A stretch of DNA of 64,000 bases from Impatiens glandulifera (lineage: Eukaryota; Streptophyta; Magnoliopsida; Ericales; Balsaminaceae), in NCBI RefSeq assembly GCF_907164915.1, contig NC_061862.1, positions 76,213,718-76,277,717 of the forward strand. The letters run 5' to 3'. Below are positions 1-11,139 of this stretch, piece after piece (positions within the stretch are counted from its first letter, which is position 1; each line of letters starts with the position of its first letter). The translations under genes and the position numbers were made by a program. The notes beneath the pieces were generated by a model that saw only the letters and a program-made list of their open reading frames with translations, did no database searches and was not told where the DNA came from.

Positions 1-703
1 GAAGAATAATGTATGATTTATCAAACATCTTGATATAGCAGCAATGATCAGCTTCACACCTCAAAAAATTGTTACTTTTCATGAAGCTATCGAACTTTTT
101 GTACCATTGCCTTAGAGCCTGTTTCAAACCATACAGACTCTTCTGAAGCTTACACACAAGCTCATCTTTTCCTTTGATTTCAAATTCTTCTGGTTGTCGC
201 ATATAAATCTCTTCATCTAAATCACCATGAAGAAAAGAAGTTTTGATATCCATTTGTTGAAGATGAAAATCTTCTTTCACAACCAAACTCAAAATAGTTC
301 TGATTGTTATCAATTTTACTACTGGAGAGAAGATTTCATTGTAGTCAATACCTTATTTCTGTTGAAATCCTTTCAAAACCAACCTTGCCTTGTACCTCAT
401 GGTTTTATCATATTCTTCTTTAATTCTGAAGATCCATTTGTTGTGAAGTGCTTTCTTTCCCTTTGGTAGCTTAGTGAGCTCCCAAGTCTGATTCAACATC
501 AAAGAATCCATCTCATCTTTCATAGCAGACTCCCACTTAATCGATTCATCATATTGTATTGCTTCCTCATAACATTCATGTTCACCTCTATCTGTCAACA
601 AGATATAGTTCAGAGATGGAGACCACCTCTCAACTAGTTTTCGATTCCTTGATGATCTTCTCAATTGTATAACCGATGTTTGCTGATTTACCTCTGGGTC
701 CAC
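1..703 (-). pseudogene. Copia reverse transcriptase, N-terminal part
   Basis: The frame 703-353 gives the conserved copia linker and start of reverse transcriptase (WESAMKDEMDSLMLNQTWEL, then NKWIFRIKEEYD and RYKARLVLKGF). Positions 1-352 continue the domain in another frame, so there is a frameshift near 353. Homology reaches the window edge. The rest of reverse transcriptase, RNase H and the 3' LTR are not visible. Confidence 0.85.
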
Positions 704-907
704 GTTCTCAACGATTTCATCTTCAACAATACATTGTTCTTCTTCGACAACCGATATATATTCAGCTGAAAATTATCTCAAATCGACTATACCAGACTCT
801 TTCAACTTGGAATCACCATCTGATGTCTTCCCAACACAATCTTTGTAGAGAACCTGTTCATTGAAGATAACATTTCTGCTACGAATGATCTTCCGATTTT
901 GATTATC

Positions 908-1918
908 CTAGAAACAATAACCAAACTCGATATCACCATAACCAATGAAAAAACATTTATTAGACTTTGGATCAAGCTTGCTCCTATCACATTCATTAAT
1001 ATGAACATATGATAAACAACCAAACACTTTCAAATAAGAAAGGTTTACCTTTTTATTGCTCCAAGCTTCTTCATGAATTCTGAATTCAAGAGGAACAGAG
1101 GGTCTCCTATTTATCAAATAGGCAGCAGTATTAATAACTTCTGCCCAGAAGGTTTTAGGCAGCCCTGCATGTAATCTCATGCTTCTAGCACACTCGTTCA
1201 ATGTTCGATTCATTCGTTCAGCTACTCCATTCTCTTGAGGCGTTCGGGGAACAGTCTTCACCATACTGATCCCATTCACTGCACAATACTCTTTGAAATC
1301 TGAATTGATATATTCACCTCCGTTGTCGGATCTCAAACACTTAACTTTCTGATTTATTTCATTTTCAACCAAAGCCTTCCATTTCTTGAAAATAGCAAAT
1401 ACTTCAGACTTGTGCTTCATAAAATATACCCATACCTTTCTTGTCGAATCATCTATAAATGTCACGTAGTATTGTGATCCGCCAATAGAAGAAATAGGTG
1501 CAGGTCCCCACACATCAGTGTGTACCAACTCTAGCCTTTCTTTCTTGAGCTCCTTCCCAATTTTTAAGAAACTCACCCGTTTCTGTTTTCCAAGAATGCA
1601 GGTTTCACATAACTGATGTTCAACAGACTTCAGTTCTGGAATCTGCCCATTCTTCAAAAGAATTTTGATCCCTTTTTTGCTCATATGGCCCAACCTGCAA
1701 TGCCACAGCTCACTATTCTTCGACTCATCAACTACAGCAGCAACCGATTCTCTACAAGTTGAAGTCGTGTATAACGTTCCAGCTTTGTGACCTCGAGCAA
1801 CAACTATTGTTCCTTTAGTCACCTTCCACGCACCATTTCCACAATTGAAATTGTGACCTTCTTCATCAAGTTGTGTAATAGAGATCAAATTGCGCATTAA
1901 ACTTGGAATGTGTCTCAC
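908..1918 (-). pseudogene. Copia integrase
   Basis: The GAG-pre-integrase domain with its HHCC zinc motif comes first (LWHCRLGHMS ... CETCILGKQ). The catalytic core follows, showing the first Asp in HTDVWGP, the second in RSDNGGEY and the Glu in PQENGVAER, all present. The C-terminal part carries NRRPS and LKVFGCLSYVH, typical of copia. It would insert the element cDNA into host DNA. The 336-residue frame is the best preserved part, but it is cut off from gag and reverse transcriptase by frame changes, so a full polyprotein is not encoded. Confidence 0.9.
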
Positions 1919-1953
1919 CTTATTAATCTTTCAAACAGAACCATTTGCCATCT

Positions 1954-2946
1954 TCAATTTGATGTCCCCATGCCAACAATATCTAGTGGCTCACCATCTG
2001 CGAGATAAACTTTCCCACAATTTCCAGCCACATAATTCTCCATTAATTCTTTGTGGGCGGTGGTGTGGAAAGACGCTCCTGAGTCCAAAACGCATGAATA
2101 TATCGGACTATCAACAAATAGAAGTAACGCATCAGTGACAGATTCTGTAACAACTTTGGCTGCATCATTTTTATCATCACCATTTTTCTTCGGTGCTTTG
2201 CAGTTCCTCTTTAAATGACCCTGTTTACCACAATTCCAGCACTCAAATGTCCGCCCATACTTGGACTGACTCCTCCTGCTCCTTGACATAGATCTGCTCT
2301 TACCTCGGTTGAAATTTCTATCATTACCTCTTCCCATGTTTTCCACATTCAGAGCAGAACCTTTGAATGTTTCACCAGAATCAATTTTACGAACCTCTTC
2401 ATCAAGAATACGATCTTTAACTTCAACAAATTTTAGTTTAGCATTTCCAACTGAATTACTAATTGCTGCCCTCATAGGTTCCCAACTATTTGGTAGAGAT
2501 GCTAACAAAATCAGGGCACTAACTTCATCCCCAAAATCAATCTCAATAGATAGCAATTGATTCACAATTGTATTGAATTCATTCAAATGAGTAGTGACAG
2601 AAGTACCATCAACCATTCTTAAGTAAAAGAGTCTTTTCATTAAGTGTACATTGTTGTTGGCAGATGGTTTCTCATACATATCAGTAAGAGCTTTCATCAG
2701 ACCCATGGTGGTCTTCTCCTTTGTTACATTGTGATCAACCGTCTTGGCTAGTGTCAATCGGACAACTCCCAAAACCTATCTATCAAGGAGTTTCCATTCA
2801 ACTTCATCCATTTTCTCTGATTTCTCACTCAAAGGAACATGAAGCTTCTTTCCATAGAGATAATCTTCAATCTGCATTCTCTAGAAGGCATAATCTGTCC
2901 CATCAAATCTTCCAATCCCATGTCCTATACTGTTCTCACTTGTCAT
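1954..2946 (-). pseudogene. Copia gag and protease, broken
   Basis: The likely start is the ATG at 2944-2946. The first part is interrupted by two TAG codons, and the open frame runs 2772-1954. The protein is a copia gag of the UBN2 type: a helical capsid-like region, then an Arg/Ser-rich basic stretch, then a CCHC zinc knuckle (CWNCGKQGHLKRNC). An aspartic protease follows with the active-site motif DSGAS. Gag would package element RNA in virus-like particles and the protease would mature the polyprotein. A frameshift and a TGA near 1920-1954 separate this part from the integrase. Confidence 0.88.
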
Positions 2947-2975
2947 TGTTTCCAATGCTCAGATCTAACCTAGCT

Positions 2976-2989
2976 GCTCTGATACTGGT
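2976..2989 (-). other. Primer-binding site, initiator tRNA-Met type
   Basis: The minus strand reads ACCAGTATCAGAGC directly after the LTR. It is close to the usual plant TGGTATCAGAGC, complementary to the 3' end of initiator tRNA-Met. Confidence 0.8.
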
Positions 2990-3343
2990 TGTTAGGATTT
3001 GTATCTCCCAAATTCGACCTGCTTGAAAACAATCTGTAAAAATACAAGAACACACAGATTTATAGTGGTTCACTCAAATTGAGCTACATCCACTTCAGCC
3101 ACCACCAGATTTACTATGAAGAAGAAGAAGGAATACAGATTTTTTTGCCTCACACTTTATCTCTCTAGAATTCTATCTCTATAATGTAAACCCTTAATAA
3201 TCACATATTTATAGGGTAAACATTCAGGTAATAAACCTAAATAACTTTGGTCAGGCCCAAGCCCAAAACCAAAAAAAGAAAACCTAATAAACTCTAATTA
3301 ACAATGTAGAGTTTATTATAAGTGTAGGCTTCATAACTCAACA
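2990..3343 (-). repeat. 5' LTR of the first copia element
   Basis: This 354-bp segment has TG...CA ends on the minus strand (begins TGTTGAGTTATG, ends CCTAACA) and is followed directly by the primer-binding site. It contains TATA-like AT-rich stretches. The partner LTR is outside the window, so the outer boundary rests on the TG/CA rule and on the resumption of another element's coding sequence at 3344. Confidence 0.8.
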
Positions 3344-4182
3344 CAAGTGCCAACCCGAATAGCACCAACTACAAGAAAGGCCCGAACATTACTGATTTTG
3401 ACAACTGGAGCAAAGGTCTCACAGTATCTCAAAGTAGTCAATCCCCTCAAGCTGATGGTTGCCAAAGACAACCAGACATGCCTTCAAGCGCTCAATTGAC
3501 CCATCAGAATTGTGCTTGATCTTGTAGACCCAACGACTGCCCAATGCCTTCTTCCCTCGAGGTAAATCCTCCAAACTCCACGTTCCATTGTCCTCCAAGA
3601 CTCGCATCTCACTCTTCATGGATGCGCGCCACCCAGGATCGCGAGAGGTCTGTTTGTAAGATTTAGGCTCAACGCCTATAGAAATGGCAGCCAAAAAATT
3701 CCAATGTCTCACAAAGAATAAATCATAACTCAAATGATGTGCAAGAGGATACCGAGTACCTGAGGAAGGGTCAGAGCCAGATGAATGATGTTGAAGGGGG
3801 GTAATATAACCAGTCAACAAGAAGAAGGAGTCTGAGTCCTCATACCTCTGCCCAACTGTGGTTGCTTGACGCTCGACTACGGCTGTTCAACTCTAGACTC
3901 GCTCGCCTGCTGCACAACCGGCGAACCAGGATCCTTAGTAGAGTCATGCACATTAGTCTCCTTCAATGAATCCTGCGCACCAACCTCTTCGCCCAAAGCC
4001 CTCTCTGGCTCATCAGACACCATGAACTCTCCTATCGAAACCTGGTTTGGTGCCTCCTCCACAACACTAATGGGAGGAACAGAGACAGGACAATCCATAA
4101 GGGCAAAAGGAAACTCATTTTCATAGAAAACAACATCACGAGACAAAAAAACCTCATTAGTTCCCAATCCAATAACCTCCAC
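3344..4182 (-). pseudogene. Copia integrase-RT linker and start of reverse transcriptase
   Basis: The frame 4182-3877 is the acidic, low-complexity linker after integrase (DVVFYENEFPF and onward). The frame 3820-3419 is the start of reverse transcriptase (WRASMKSEMRVLEDNGTWSL, then GSRWVYKIKHNSDGS). A further stretch to 3344 continues the domain (ETFAPVVKIS) and stops abruptly at the inserted LTR. Confidence 0.82.
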
Positions 4183-4774
4183 CGCTTCTTATCAAGGGGA
4201 TAACCCAAAAACTCACACTTACGACTAACAAACTTGTCACGACGAGAGTGTAAATCAAAGGAATAACAGAGGCAACCAAAAACACGCACGTTAGACAAAG
4301 TGGGAGCGGTACCATATAACACCTTATAAGGAGTACGAAAGCCCAAAACACGAGAAGGAGTCCTATTTATCAAGTAGCATGCAGTAAGAACACATTCCCC
4401 CTAATACTCAATAGGAATAGAACTCTGCAACATGACAACCCGTGCAACATTCAAGATATGTCGATGTTTCCTCTCTACTATACCATTTTGTTGAGGAGTA
4501 TGTACACAAAAAGTTTGAAATAATACACCAGCCTCAGAAAAATAAGATTTCAAACAATTAAATTATGTTCCATTGTCAGTTCTTACATGTCTAATATCAA
4601 CTCCAAATTGTCTTTTGACCATAGCAATAAACTTTATAAAGACAGTGAAAACTTCAGTTTTAGCAAATAAAAGAACTACCCACACAGTTCGACTAAAGTC
4701 ATCAACCAAAGTAAGAAAATAACGTGCTCCATTAGAGGAGGGAACATCATATGGACCCCAAAGGTCACAGTGTA
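4032..4774 (-). pseudogene. Copia integrase, broken
   Basis: The core is recognisable (RTDNGT, PQQNGIVERKHRH, INRTPSRVLGFRTPYKVLYG, VRVFGCLCYSFDLH), with the last part open 4373-4032. There is a stop just after the second catalytic Asp (near 4563) and another near 4402 where related elements usually have Trp. The coding frame moves into a different one around 4160-4180. Confidence 0.82.
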
Positions 4775-5496
4775 CTAAATCAAAAATACTCCTAACATAT
4801 GAATCATTATCATAAAAAACACTCCTAGATTGTTTGGCCTGATGACAGATATCACAAGGCTAACACTAGGAGAACGACGAGTAACACTAACAATAGGTAA
4901 ATATTGCAGCACACTGTCTGAAGGATGCCCCATCCTACTGTACCAAATCCCCAGTCTCTTAGTTGAATAGACAAAAAGTGACGCCAGAACACTGCACCAG
5001 TAGTAGAGACTCCCCCTTCGTTCACATGCTCCAATCACCTTCCTAGTACTACGGTCGTGAAAAGTACATAAATCAGATGAGAATGTGATATCACCATGAT
5101 AATCATCAATCAACTGAGTAACATAAATCAAGTTACAGGTCAAAGATGGGACAAATAAAACATTTTTCAGAGTAATCTCAGGAGATAAGTATACAGAACC
5201 CCGTATATAAGCAGTAACAATGCTAATATCGGGTAGAGAAATGGGACACTCCGTCCCCACAAAGCAATCAATTAAACAGTCTTGAACCCTAGTGGCATGT
5301 AAGGTAGCCCCTGAATCAATAATCCAAGATAAATGATACTTACCACTCAAACCATCAGTGCAAGAACCATCGTTACCAACTAGGTGAAGGAGATTCTGCC
5401 ATTGAGTGGGAGTCAAACCAGGAATCCGGTAGGTCGGGCCGCCGGAAGACTGCAACTCTGCGTCGAAGATGTGGAAATATCATCCCCGTTTGACAT
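4775..5496 (-). pseudogene. Copia gag remnant, protease and GAG-pre-integrase
   Basis: An ATG at 5494-5496 starts a short gag-like N-terminus (MSNGDDISTS). Within about 20 codons the frame changes and the sequence jumps to the region just before the protease, so most of gag including a zinc knuckle is missing. The protease active site is seen in WIIDSGATLHAT. The GAG-pre-integrase region follows (LIYVTQLIDDYHGDITFSSD and later RMGHPSDSVLQYLP). Large loss of gag would make this copy dependent on others even before it decayed. Confidence 0.8.
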
Positions 5497-5544
5497 ATCG
5501 ACGATGATTGGACAAAATATTGGGTAGGGTTTAATATTTAGATA

Positions 5545-5557
5545 GACTCTGATACCA
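5545..5557 (-). other. Primer-binding site, initiator tRNA-Met type
   Basis: The minus strand reads TGGTATCAGAGTC directly after the LTR, the standard plant copia primer site. Confidence 0.85.
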
Positions 5558-5695
5558 TGTCAAATGCAATTTTATTCTTAACCCTAAATAGAGTTTGTGT
5601 AGAGTATATATATACATGAACATTCTATAACCTAATGGGCGATATCTCCGGCCCATTTAATCATATATAATAATAGAATATCAACTAATATAACA
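5558..5695 (-). repeat. LTR of the second copia element
   Basis: On the minus strand the segment ends ATTTGACA directly before the primer-binding site (TGGTATCAGAG, 5545-5557). With TG...CA ends the shortest reading is 138 bp. A boundary near 5750 is also possible, because only one LTR is available and no target duplication can be checked. Confidence 0.6.
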
Positions 5696-6518
5696 TAGTC
5701 TAATAAAAACTAATCTCCGCCATTAAATATTGTCAAGAATAATAATACATCAAATTCAAAAATTATACCAATATCAGTTTATATAAAATTAGAGTATTAA
5801 ATACAAGAAATTAAATTTACAAATAATTCACATTGATTTACTAAGTCACTAAAGAGACCTTAAAATCACCTTAAAACTATCATAATCTTAATAAATACAC
5901 TCAAAATTTTGAAGCATTTCAACTCAAAATTGATGAATTCATATAGGATGGGTCTAATTTTCTCTAACTCTCATCCTCCCTTCCCTAGGACTAAAATTAT
6001 ATACACAAATCCCAGCTGATTTGGTGCTCTATGAGAACGAATTCGACATTTCCTTTTTTAGTGTTTTAGAGACAAATTGATCTTTTTGCCTTTAGCATTT
6101 TTCTCCCAATCCTTCAATGAATAATCTCGTTCAACCGTTTTGGTTTTGGTGGTCTTATTCGAAATTGCAGTTTTGAAAATTAAAAAAAATTAATAACGAT
6201 TGCGAGAAAGTCACTATTCCGAAGACCCTCTACCAAAACAACACCGTTTTGGGGCTGCATTCCGTGCGTTAAAAGGCCCAACGTCATTTTGGATCCCTTA
6301 GCATTTTTCTCAACGCTGGCAATCCTGTTGAGTTGAAAGAAAAGATAAGGGTGATTGGGATGTTTTTTAAATCCTTATCTCCATCTTCGGTTCTCCACAG
6401 TGGCTGTCCGCTGTTCAAAGATTTTAAATTTTTTCAATCCTCAACATAAACACACAATCTAATATATAATGATTAATTTTCAAAAAGTTTGAATTATCGC
6501 GTTAAAACTGTGGTTAAT

Positions 6519-6554
<36 letters not shown>

Positions 6555-8299
6555 ATAAATTGATATTTGGGTCGGATGGTAGGTTGACCCGCCCATAAAC
6601 TTAAAACGGTTATAAATAAAATAAAAAATGTTATAGCTATGTTTCGAACTCGCAACCTAACAAAAACAAATACAATATTTTAATCAGCTAATCTTAAAAA
6701 ACATTATATTTTAAATTTAACACTAAATTTGATAAACGCAAAAATTTTAACTAAAAAGTTTAACTTTATAACTAATTAATCTATTGAAAATTTATTGAAA
6801 AAATATCCATTTATAAAAAAGTACTTAGTTATTTAAATAACAATTTATTGAAATTTTTTAATGGTATTAATATTTAATAAAAAAAATATTATTTTAGATA
6901 AAAAATAAAGAATATTTAATATTTAGTTAAAATAATTAATTTAATTTATTAATAATTATTAAAATAATGATTATTTTTAAATAACAATATATTCTTAATT
7001 TGGTGTTAGAAAAAACCTCATTTAAACAAAATAATTATTTAAATAATCTTGTTTGGGATTGTCTTGGGGATAAGTTTTGTTTTAAAAAAAACTTGGGTTA
7101 TTAAAAATAAATGGTGATTTTGAAGAGGGAAGATATTTTGAATAAAAATATTTAAAATGTATTAATACACAATAATAAAATTAAAAATAATAATTAAAAA
7201 TAAATGGTATTTTAATATTTTAATATTTTAATTATTTTTTTAAATTTATATATTTTATAATAATTTTATTTATTAATTAAAATATTAAAATATTTTTACT
7301 TTATTTTTATAAAATTTTAAGTTTAAACACAAAGAAAATATTATAATAATTTAATTAATTAAAAAATTACAATAACTTATTTTTTATAAATAAGATATAT
7401 TTTTTTAAATCCAATAAAACCACCACAAAGCCAATATCAAACAAGTCCTAAGACTGAAATGAAGACGTGCACGATTCAGTTCTTCGGTGGGTCGGGTGAA
7501 GCACGTGAGGTCGTACAATAATGCGAAAACACACGTGCACTCATCTGCAATATCACATGTCATAGATAAGGCTCGTTTGTTTATGAATTTTATTGATATT
7601 AAATTATATAAAATATACTCAATGACATATTTAGAAACACTATAAAACTATATTTAAATTTGAACAAGACAATTAAATATTAATATTTTCTTGAAAAATA
7701 TCTAAGTTAATTATGTACTAATTTAATAAATTTCCTCAAACAAAACAAATTGAATATATGTTATCTATATTTTATTGGTTTAATTCTGATTTATACTAAA
7801 AAAAATGTTTTTAATTGGTTCATCTTATATCAGTTATTTCTTTCAAATTTTGAACATAGAAGGATAAGATCACCAACTATTCATACCGCTTTAAATTAAA
7901 GTGTCTTAAAGTAATTATTAAACCTGTGATATTTAATTTCTTACCAATTATTTTTATCCCTTCAAATATAAGATTTTCATTTAATCATGTCTTTTAAAAC
8001 TTCTCTTATATTTATTAAAAAGTAATAAATATAAAACAATTGATAAATAAAAATAAATAGAATTAATCTTTTAACACTCTTTTAATAAATAAAAACATTT
8101 AATAAATTTAAGAAAAACAAACATTTATTAGATTTTTTATTTAATAGTCTTTGGATTGTTTTTTAATTTGAATTTAGTAATAAAACTATTCTATTAATTA
8201 GTCGGATTGAATTGGATTAATTAGTAAATATGTTTATTATTATTTTGAATTTTTGAAAAATATTTGATCTCTAAGTTAATAGAAATATAATATAGGATC
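5696..8299. other. AT-rich intergenic DNA, no gene seen
   Basis: No coding region is supported. There is a less AT-rich stretch at about 5950-6420 and an (AT)15 microsatellite at 6521-6550. The motif GGGTCGGATGGTAGGTTGAC at 6569 contains a short inverted repeat. The segment 7040-7455 has ends resembling Tourist-type MITEs (left end near TCTTGTTTGGGATTG, right end ...CAAACAAGT), but no target duplication could be confirmed. Confidence 0.6.
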
Positions 8300-8735
8300 A
8301 CCACTTCTAACCTAACGATAATAAGAAGTGAATATTAACCTTAAATTCTTGGGCTTGAACCCGTTAGACGGCAAATTTTACGCTTGATTAAATGGTTAAG
8401 TGTGTTTGCAGGTTACATATTTAATCCATTTTTTATTTTTATCTCATTTTCTAGTTTAACGGTAATAAGGAGTGGATACTAACCCTAAGTTATTGGGTTC
8501 GAGCCCGTCAGACGACAATTTCAGGTCTGGTTAAATGGTTCAGTGTGTTCGCGGGCTACATCCTTAATCTGTTGTCCCATTTTGTATCCCCTCTTCTAGC
8601 TTATGGGCAATAAGAGGTGTATAATAACTTTAAGTTCCTGAGTTCGAGCCCGTTGACAAGTTCTGTGCCTGGTTAATAGTTAAGTGTGTTTACGTGATAC
8701 TTACTTAATCCGTTGTCCAATTTTTATTGTCCCAT
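8300..8735 (+). repeat. Tandem SINE-like (tRNA-related) repeat, three units
   Basis: Three diverged copies of a unit of about 144 bp lie head to tail. The GTTCGAGCCC-like box sits near 8351, 8495 and 8639. Each copy reads roughly 'taataagrrgtgga...tactaaccttaagt', then a polymerase III B-box-like GGTTCGAGCCC, then 'ggttaaatggttaagtgtgtt' and 'cttaatccgttgtcc'. An upstream 'ctagcttat' resembles the A box. Further copies are at 9350-9490 and 19112-19250. Confidence 0.6.
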
Positions 8736-9349
8736 TTATAATACAGGGATGAGGGTAAAATAAATAAAAACTAAAAGGCTGTGATGTACATTTTATGAAG
8801 CCCACCAAGATTACTTATCCTGAAAGCAAATCACTACAGTATCAACAAAAAAAAATATCCAGTTTTCACATGGAAAAGAAAAGCTTTTGGAGATTAGGAC
8901 ATCATCTTGCACATGGCATGCCAAAAAGATAGATAGATTTAGATTAGGGTTAGGGTTATTTTAGTACATATTTCTAACCACCTTCATAAAGGTTCCTTTA
9001 TTTAGGAAACAGTATCTTGAAATTTAGGTGCCCAAACAACCAAAATGTTATTATTTTGGATTTAATTTGTTATATTTTAAAATATTAATAATTTAATATT
9101 ATATTTAATATAAATAGTTTAATTTAGTTGGTGAAATGTTATAATAATTTGTAAGTTAAAAAAAATATTATAGAAGTTTCAGGAAGGAGATCTTAGAGGC
9201 TGCCTAGCTTACCTACCGATCCTACTAATAAGTGGTGACTTTGGTCTTATTCGAATAAGTGTTTTGAAAAATATTTATTTAAAAAGTAATGATAAGTGAT
9301 AATTTTGAGGAGGTAAAAAAATTTTGGGATAAAAAGACTTAAAAGGTAA
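8736..9349. other. AT-rich intergenic DNA, nothing recognised
   Basis: No coding signal is seen. A short GGGTTAGGGTT motif occurs near 8945, a common interstitial plant motif and not a telomere array. Confidence 0.5.
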
Positions 9350-9490
9350 CATAACGGCAACAAGGTGTGGATATCCTTAGCTTCCTTGAGAGCACCTGAG
9401 TTCGAGTCCGTCAAGTGACAAGTTTTACGATTAGTTAAATGATTAAGTGTGTTTACGGAATATATGTTTAACCTTTGTTGCAACATTTTT
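9350..9490 (+). repeat. SINE-like repeat, single copy
   Basis: This is a diverged member of the 144-bp family: 'ggcaacaaggtgtggata', then GAGTTCGAGTCCGTCAAG (B-box-like), then 'gttaaatgattaagtgtgtt' and 'ttaacctttgttgc'. Confidence 0.55.
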
Positions 9491-9515
9491 TTTATAATGA
9501 TAATAATTTAAAATA

Positions 9516-10317
9516 GGACAAATTACTTGAGCATCCCTCTAATTATTCCGATCGCATACTTTTAACCCTCAAATTATTTTTTTAAACAAATCGCCTCTTC
9601 AACTTTTAGAATGGTCAATGACCCTTCCGTCAACTTTTTGGTTAAATATAACGGTTTAAACTTAAAATATTATATATATATATATATATTATCTTTAATC
9701 TTATTTTTATATTTATACATATAATTATTAAATAGCTTATATATATATAATATTATATATATATATATATATTATATTATCATTAATTTTTATATTTATA
9801 TCATTATTAAATCTCTTTTATATATATATATATAAAACAAAGTTTAAAAATAATTTATATATTGTATTTAATCATTAATTATCTTTTAATCCTTAAATTA
9901 TTTTTAAAATATATATTATATATAAATTAATGATTAAAGATAATTTATATAAATTATATATATATATTATATAAATTATTTTTAATTTATTTTATATAGA
10001 TAAAAATAAACAATATATATATATATATACATTATCTATATATTATATAAAATATTTAATAATTAAATAAATATAAAAATTAATAATATATATATAATAT
10101 TATATATAAGCGATTTAATAATTCAAATATAAAAAATAATATTAAAAATAATATATAAAAAATAATATTTTAAGCTTAAGCCGTATATGTTTAAACAAAA
10201 AGTTGACGAAATGATCATTGGTAACCTTTCTTGAATGCGCGATTTATTTCAGATAATCAATTTGAGGGCTAAAAGTGAGCGATCAGAGTAATTTGAGGGC
10301 CGTCCAGATAATTTGTC
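9516..10317. mobile_element. Mutator-type MITE with 9-bp target duplication
   Basis: Long terminal inverted repeats of about 170 bp: the left arm starts GGACAAATTACTTGAG, and the right arm reversed starts GACAAATTATCTGGACGG. Both arms continue in parallel through GTCAACTTTTTG and TTAAACTTAAAATATTA. The element is flanked by an exact 9-bp direct repeat TTTAAAATA (9507-9515 and 10318-10326), the duplication length of the Mutator superfamily. The interior is (AT)-rich and non-coding. A related longer element is at 23893-25375. Confidence 0.88.
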
Positions 10318-10326
10318 TTTAAAATA

Positions 10327-11135
10327 TATAGTGTTTTAGTATTTTGATTAATGAATTATGTGTATTTTTTTTATTTAAGTTATTTAAATAACTCAAACCT
10401 AAACCATTCATACCCAACCTCCTTGGTAATACAATCTTTTTGAAAACCATGAAGTTGGAGTAAAACTTGATTTGAATAAACATTAATAATAGTAATAAAA
10501 TATTATTTTATTTAAATAAATATTTAAAAAAAAATATATTTTTCAAATGTTCAATATTTTTTTTAGAAGGTTTATAGGAAAGAATTTGGGAGAGCTCACC
10601 GTATCACTAGTTGAAAAAGATAAAAGATGATGAGAGATATTTTTTTTTATTATTAATTTTTTAACGAATTAGATTGCGAGTTGCGAACAAACGTTATTAT
10701 TTTTCAAATTCTCTCTTAATCCTTTTTCTTTTAATCAAACTCCATTCAAGCTGATGTTTTAAACTGATGTTTTAAACTGAGTCTATTTAATTAAACATAT
10801 ATTTATATAAGTATTAATTTTTATTATTAATTAAACTCTAACAATTATTTAAAATGAGTCATCTATCTATGCAAAACTTATGCAATGTTTAAAATATTTT
10901 TTTTTTACAATTAAATGATCATTTATTTAATTTTTATATAATTTTTTTAAATATTATATATATATATTTTAGTTATTTAACCTGAATAGTGAAGATAACC
11001 TAGTTTTTACTTAAGAACTTTTATTCTGAAATATTTACTTTTTTTGTAATAAAAAAAAAGCCCATATATATAGCTTTAATAAACATGATTGAGAAGAAAG
11101 GCGACGAATCAATACAGTAACTATTTTATATAAGC
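10327..11135. other. AT-rich intergenic DNA, nothing recognised
   Basis: Non-coding. Only homopolymer and AT tracts and a duplicated 'tgatgttttaaac' near 10752-10775 stand out. Confidence 0.5.
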
Positions 11136-11139
11136 TTAG

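Larger units (their letters stand above)
1..3343 (-). mobile_element. Ty1/copia LTR retrotransposon, 5' part in window
   Basis: Read on the minus strand, the order is 5' LTR (2990-3343), primer-binding site, gag with zinc knuckle, protease, integrase and the start of reverse transcriptase, which is the copia order. The 3' part lies before position 1. The coding region has several in-frame stops and at least one frameshift, so this copy is defective. The LTR outer edge abuts the reverse-transcriptase sequence of another copia element (3344 onward), so this element is nested. The target duplication cannot be tested because the other LTR is outside the window. Confidence 0.93.
3344..5695 (-). 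mobile_element. Second, decayed Ty1/copia element (host of the nested insertion)
   Basis: Order on the minus strand: LTR from 5695, primer-binding site, truncated gag, protease, GAG-pre-integrase, integrase, linker, start of reverse transcriptase. The reverse transcriptase is interrupted at 3343/3344 by the LTR of the first element. Its protein sequence differs clearly from that of the inserted element, so it is a separate lineage. Stops and frameshifts are frequent, so this copy is old. Confidence 0.9.

Noticed and set aside
227..469. Plus-strand open frame over the copia reverse transcriptase
   Set aside because: Antisense to recognisable copia coding sequence, with no protein-like features.
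1..3343. Integrated plant virus (pararetrovirus) instead of a retrotransposon
   Set aside because: The copia order with integrase before reverse transcriptase, an LTR and a tRNA-Met site identify an LTR retrotransposon; no movement or coat protein genes are seen.
7040..7455. A third Tourist MITE
   Set aside because: The ends are only loosely similar and no TAA duplication was found, so it was left as a comment in the intergenic entry.
8941..8956. Telomere-like GGGTTAGGGTT motif
   Set aside because: Only about two imperfect units, far too short for a telomere tract.
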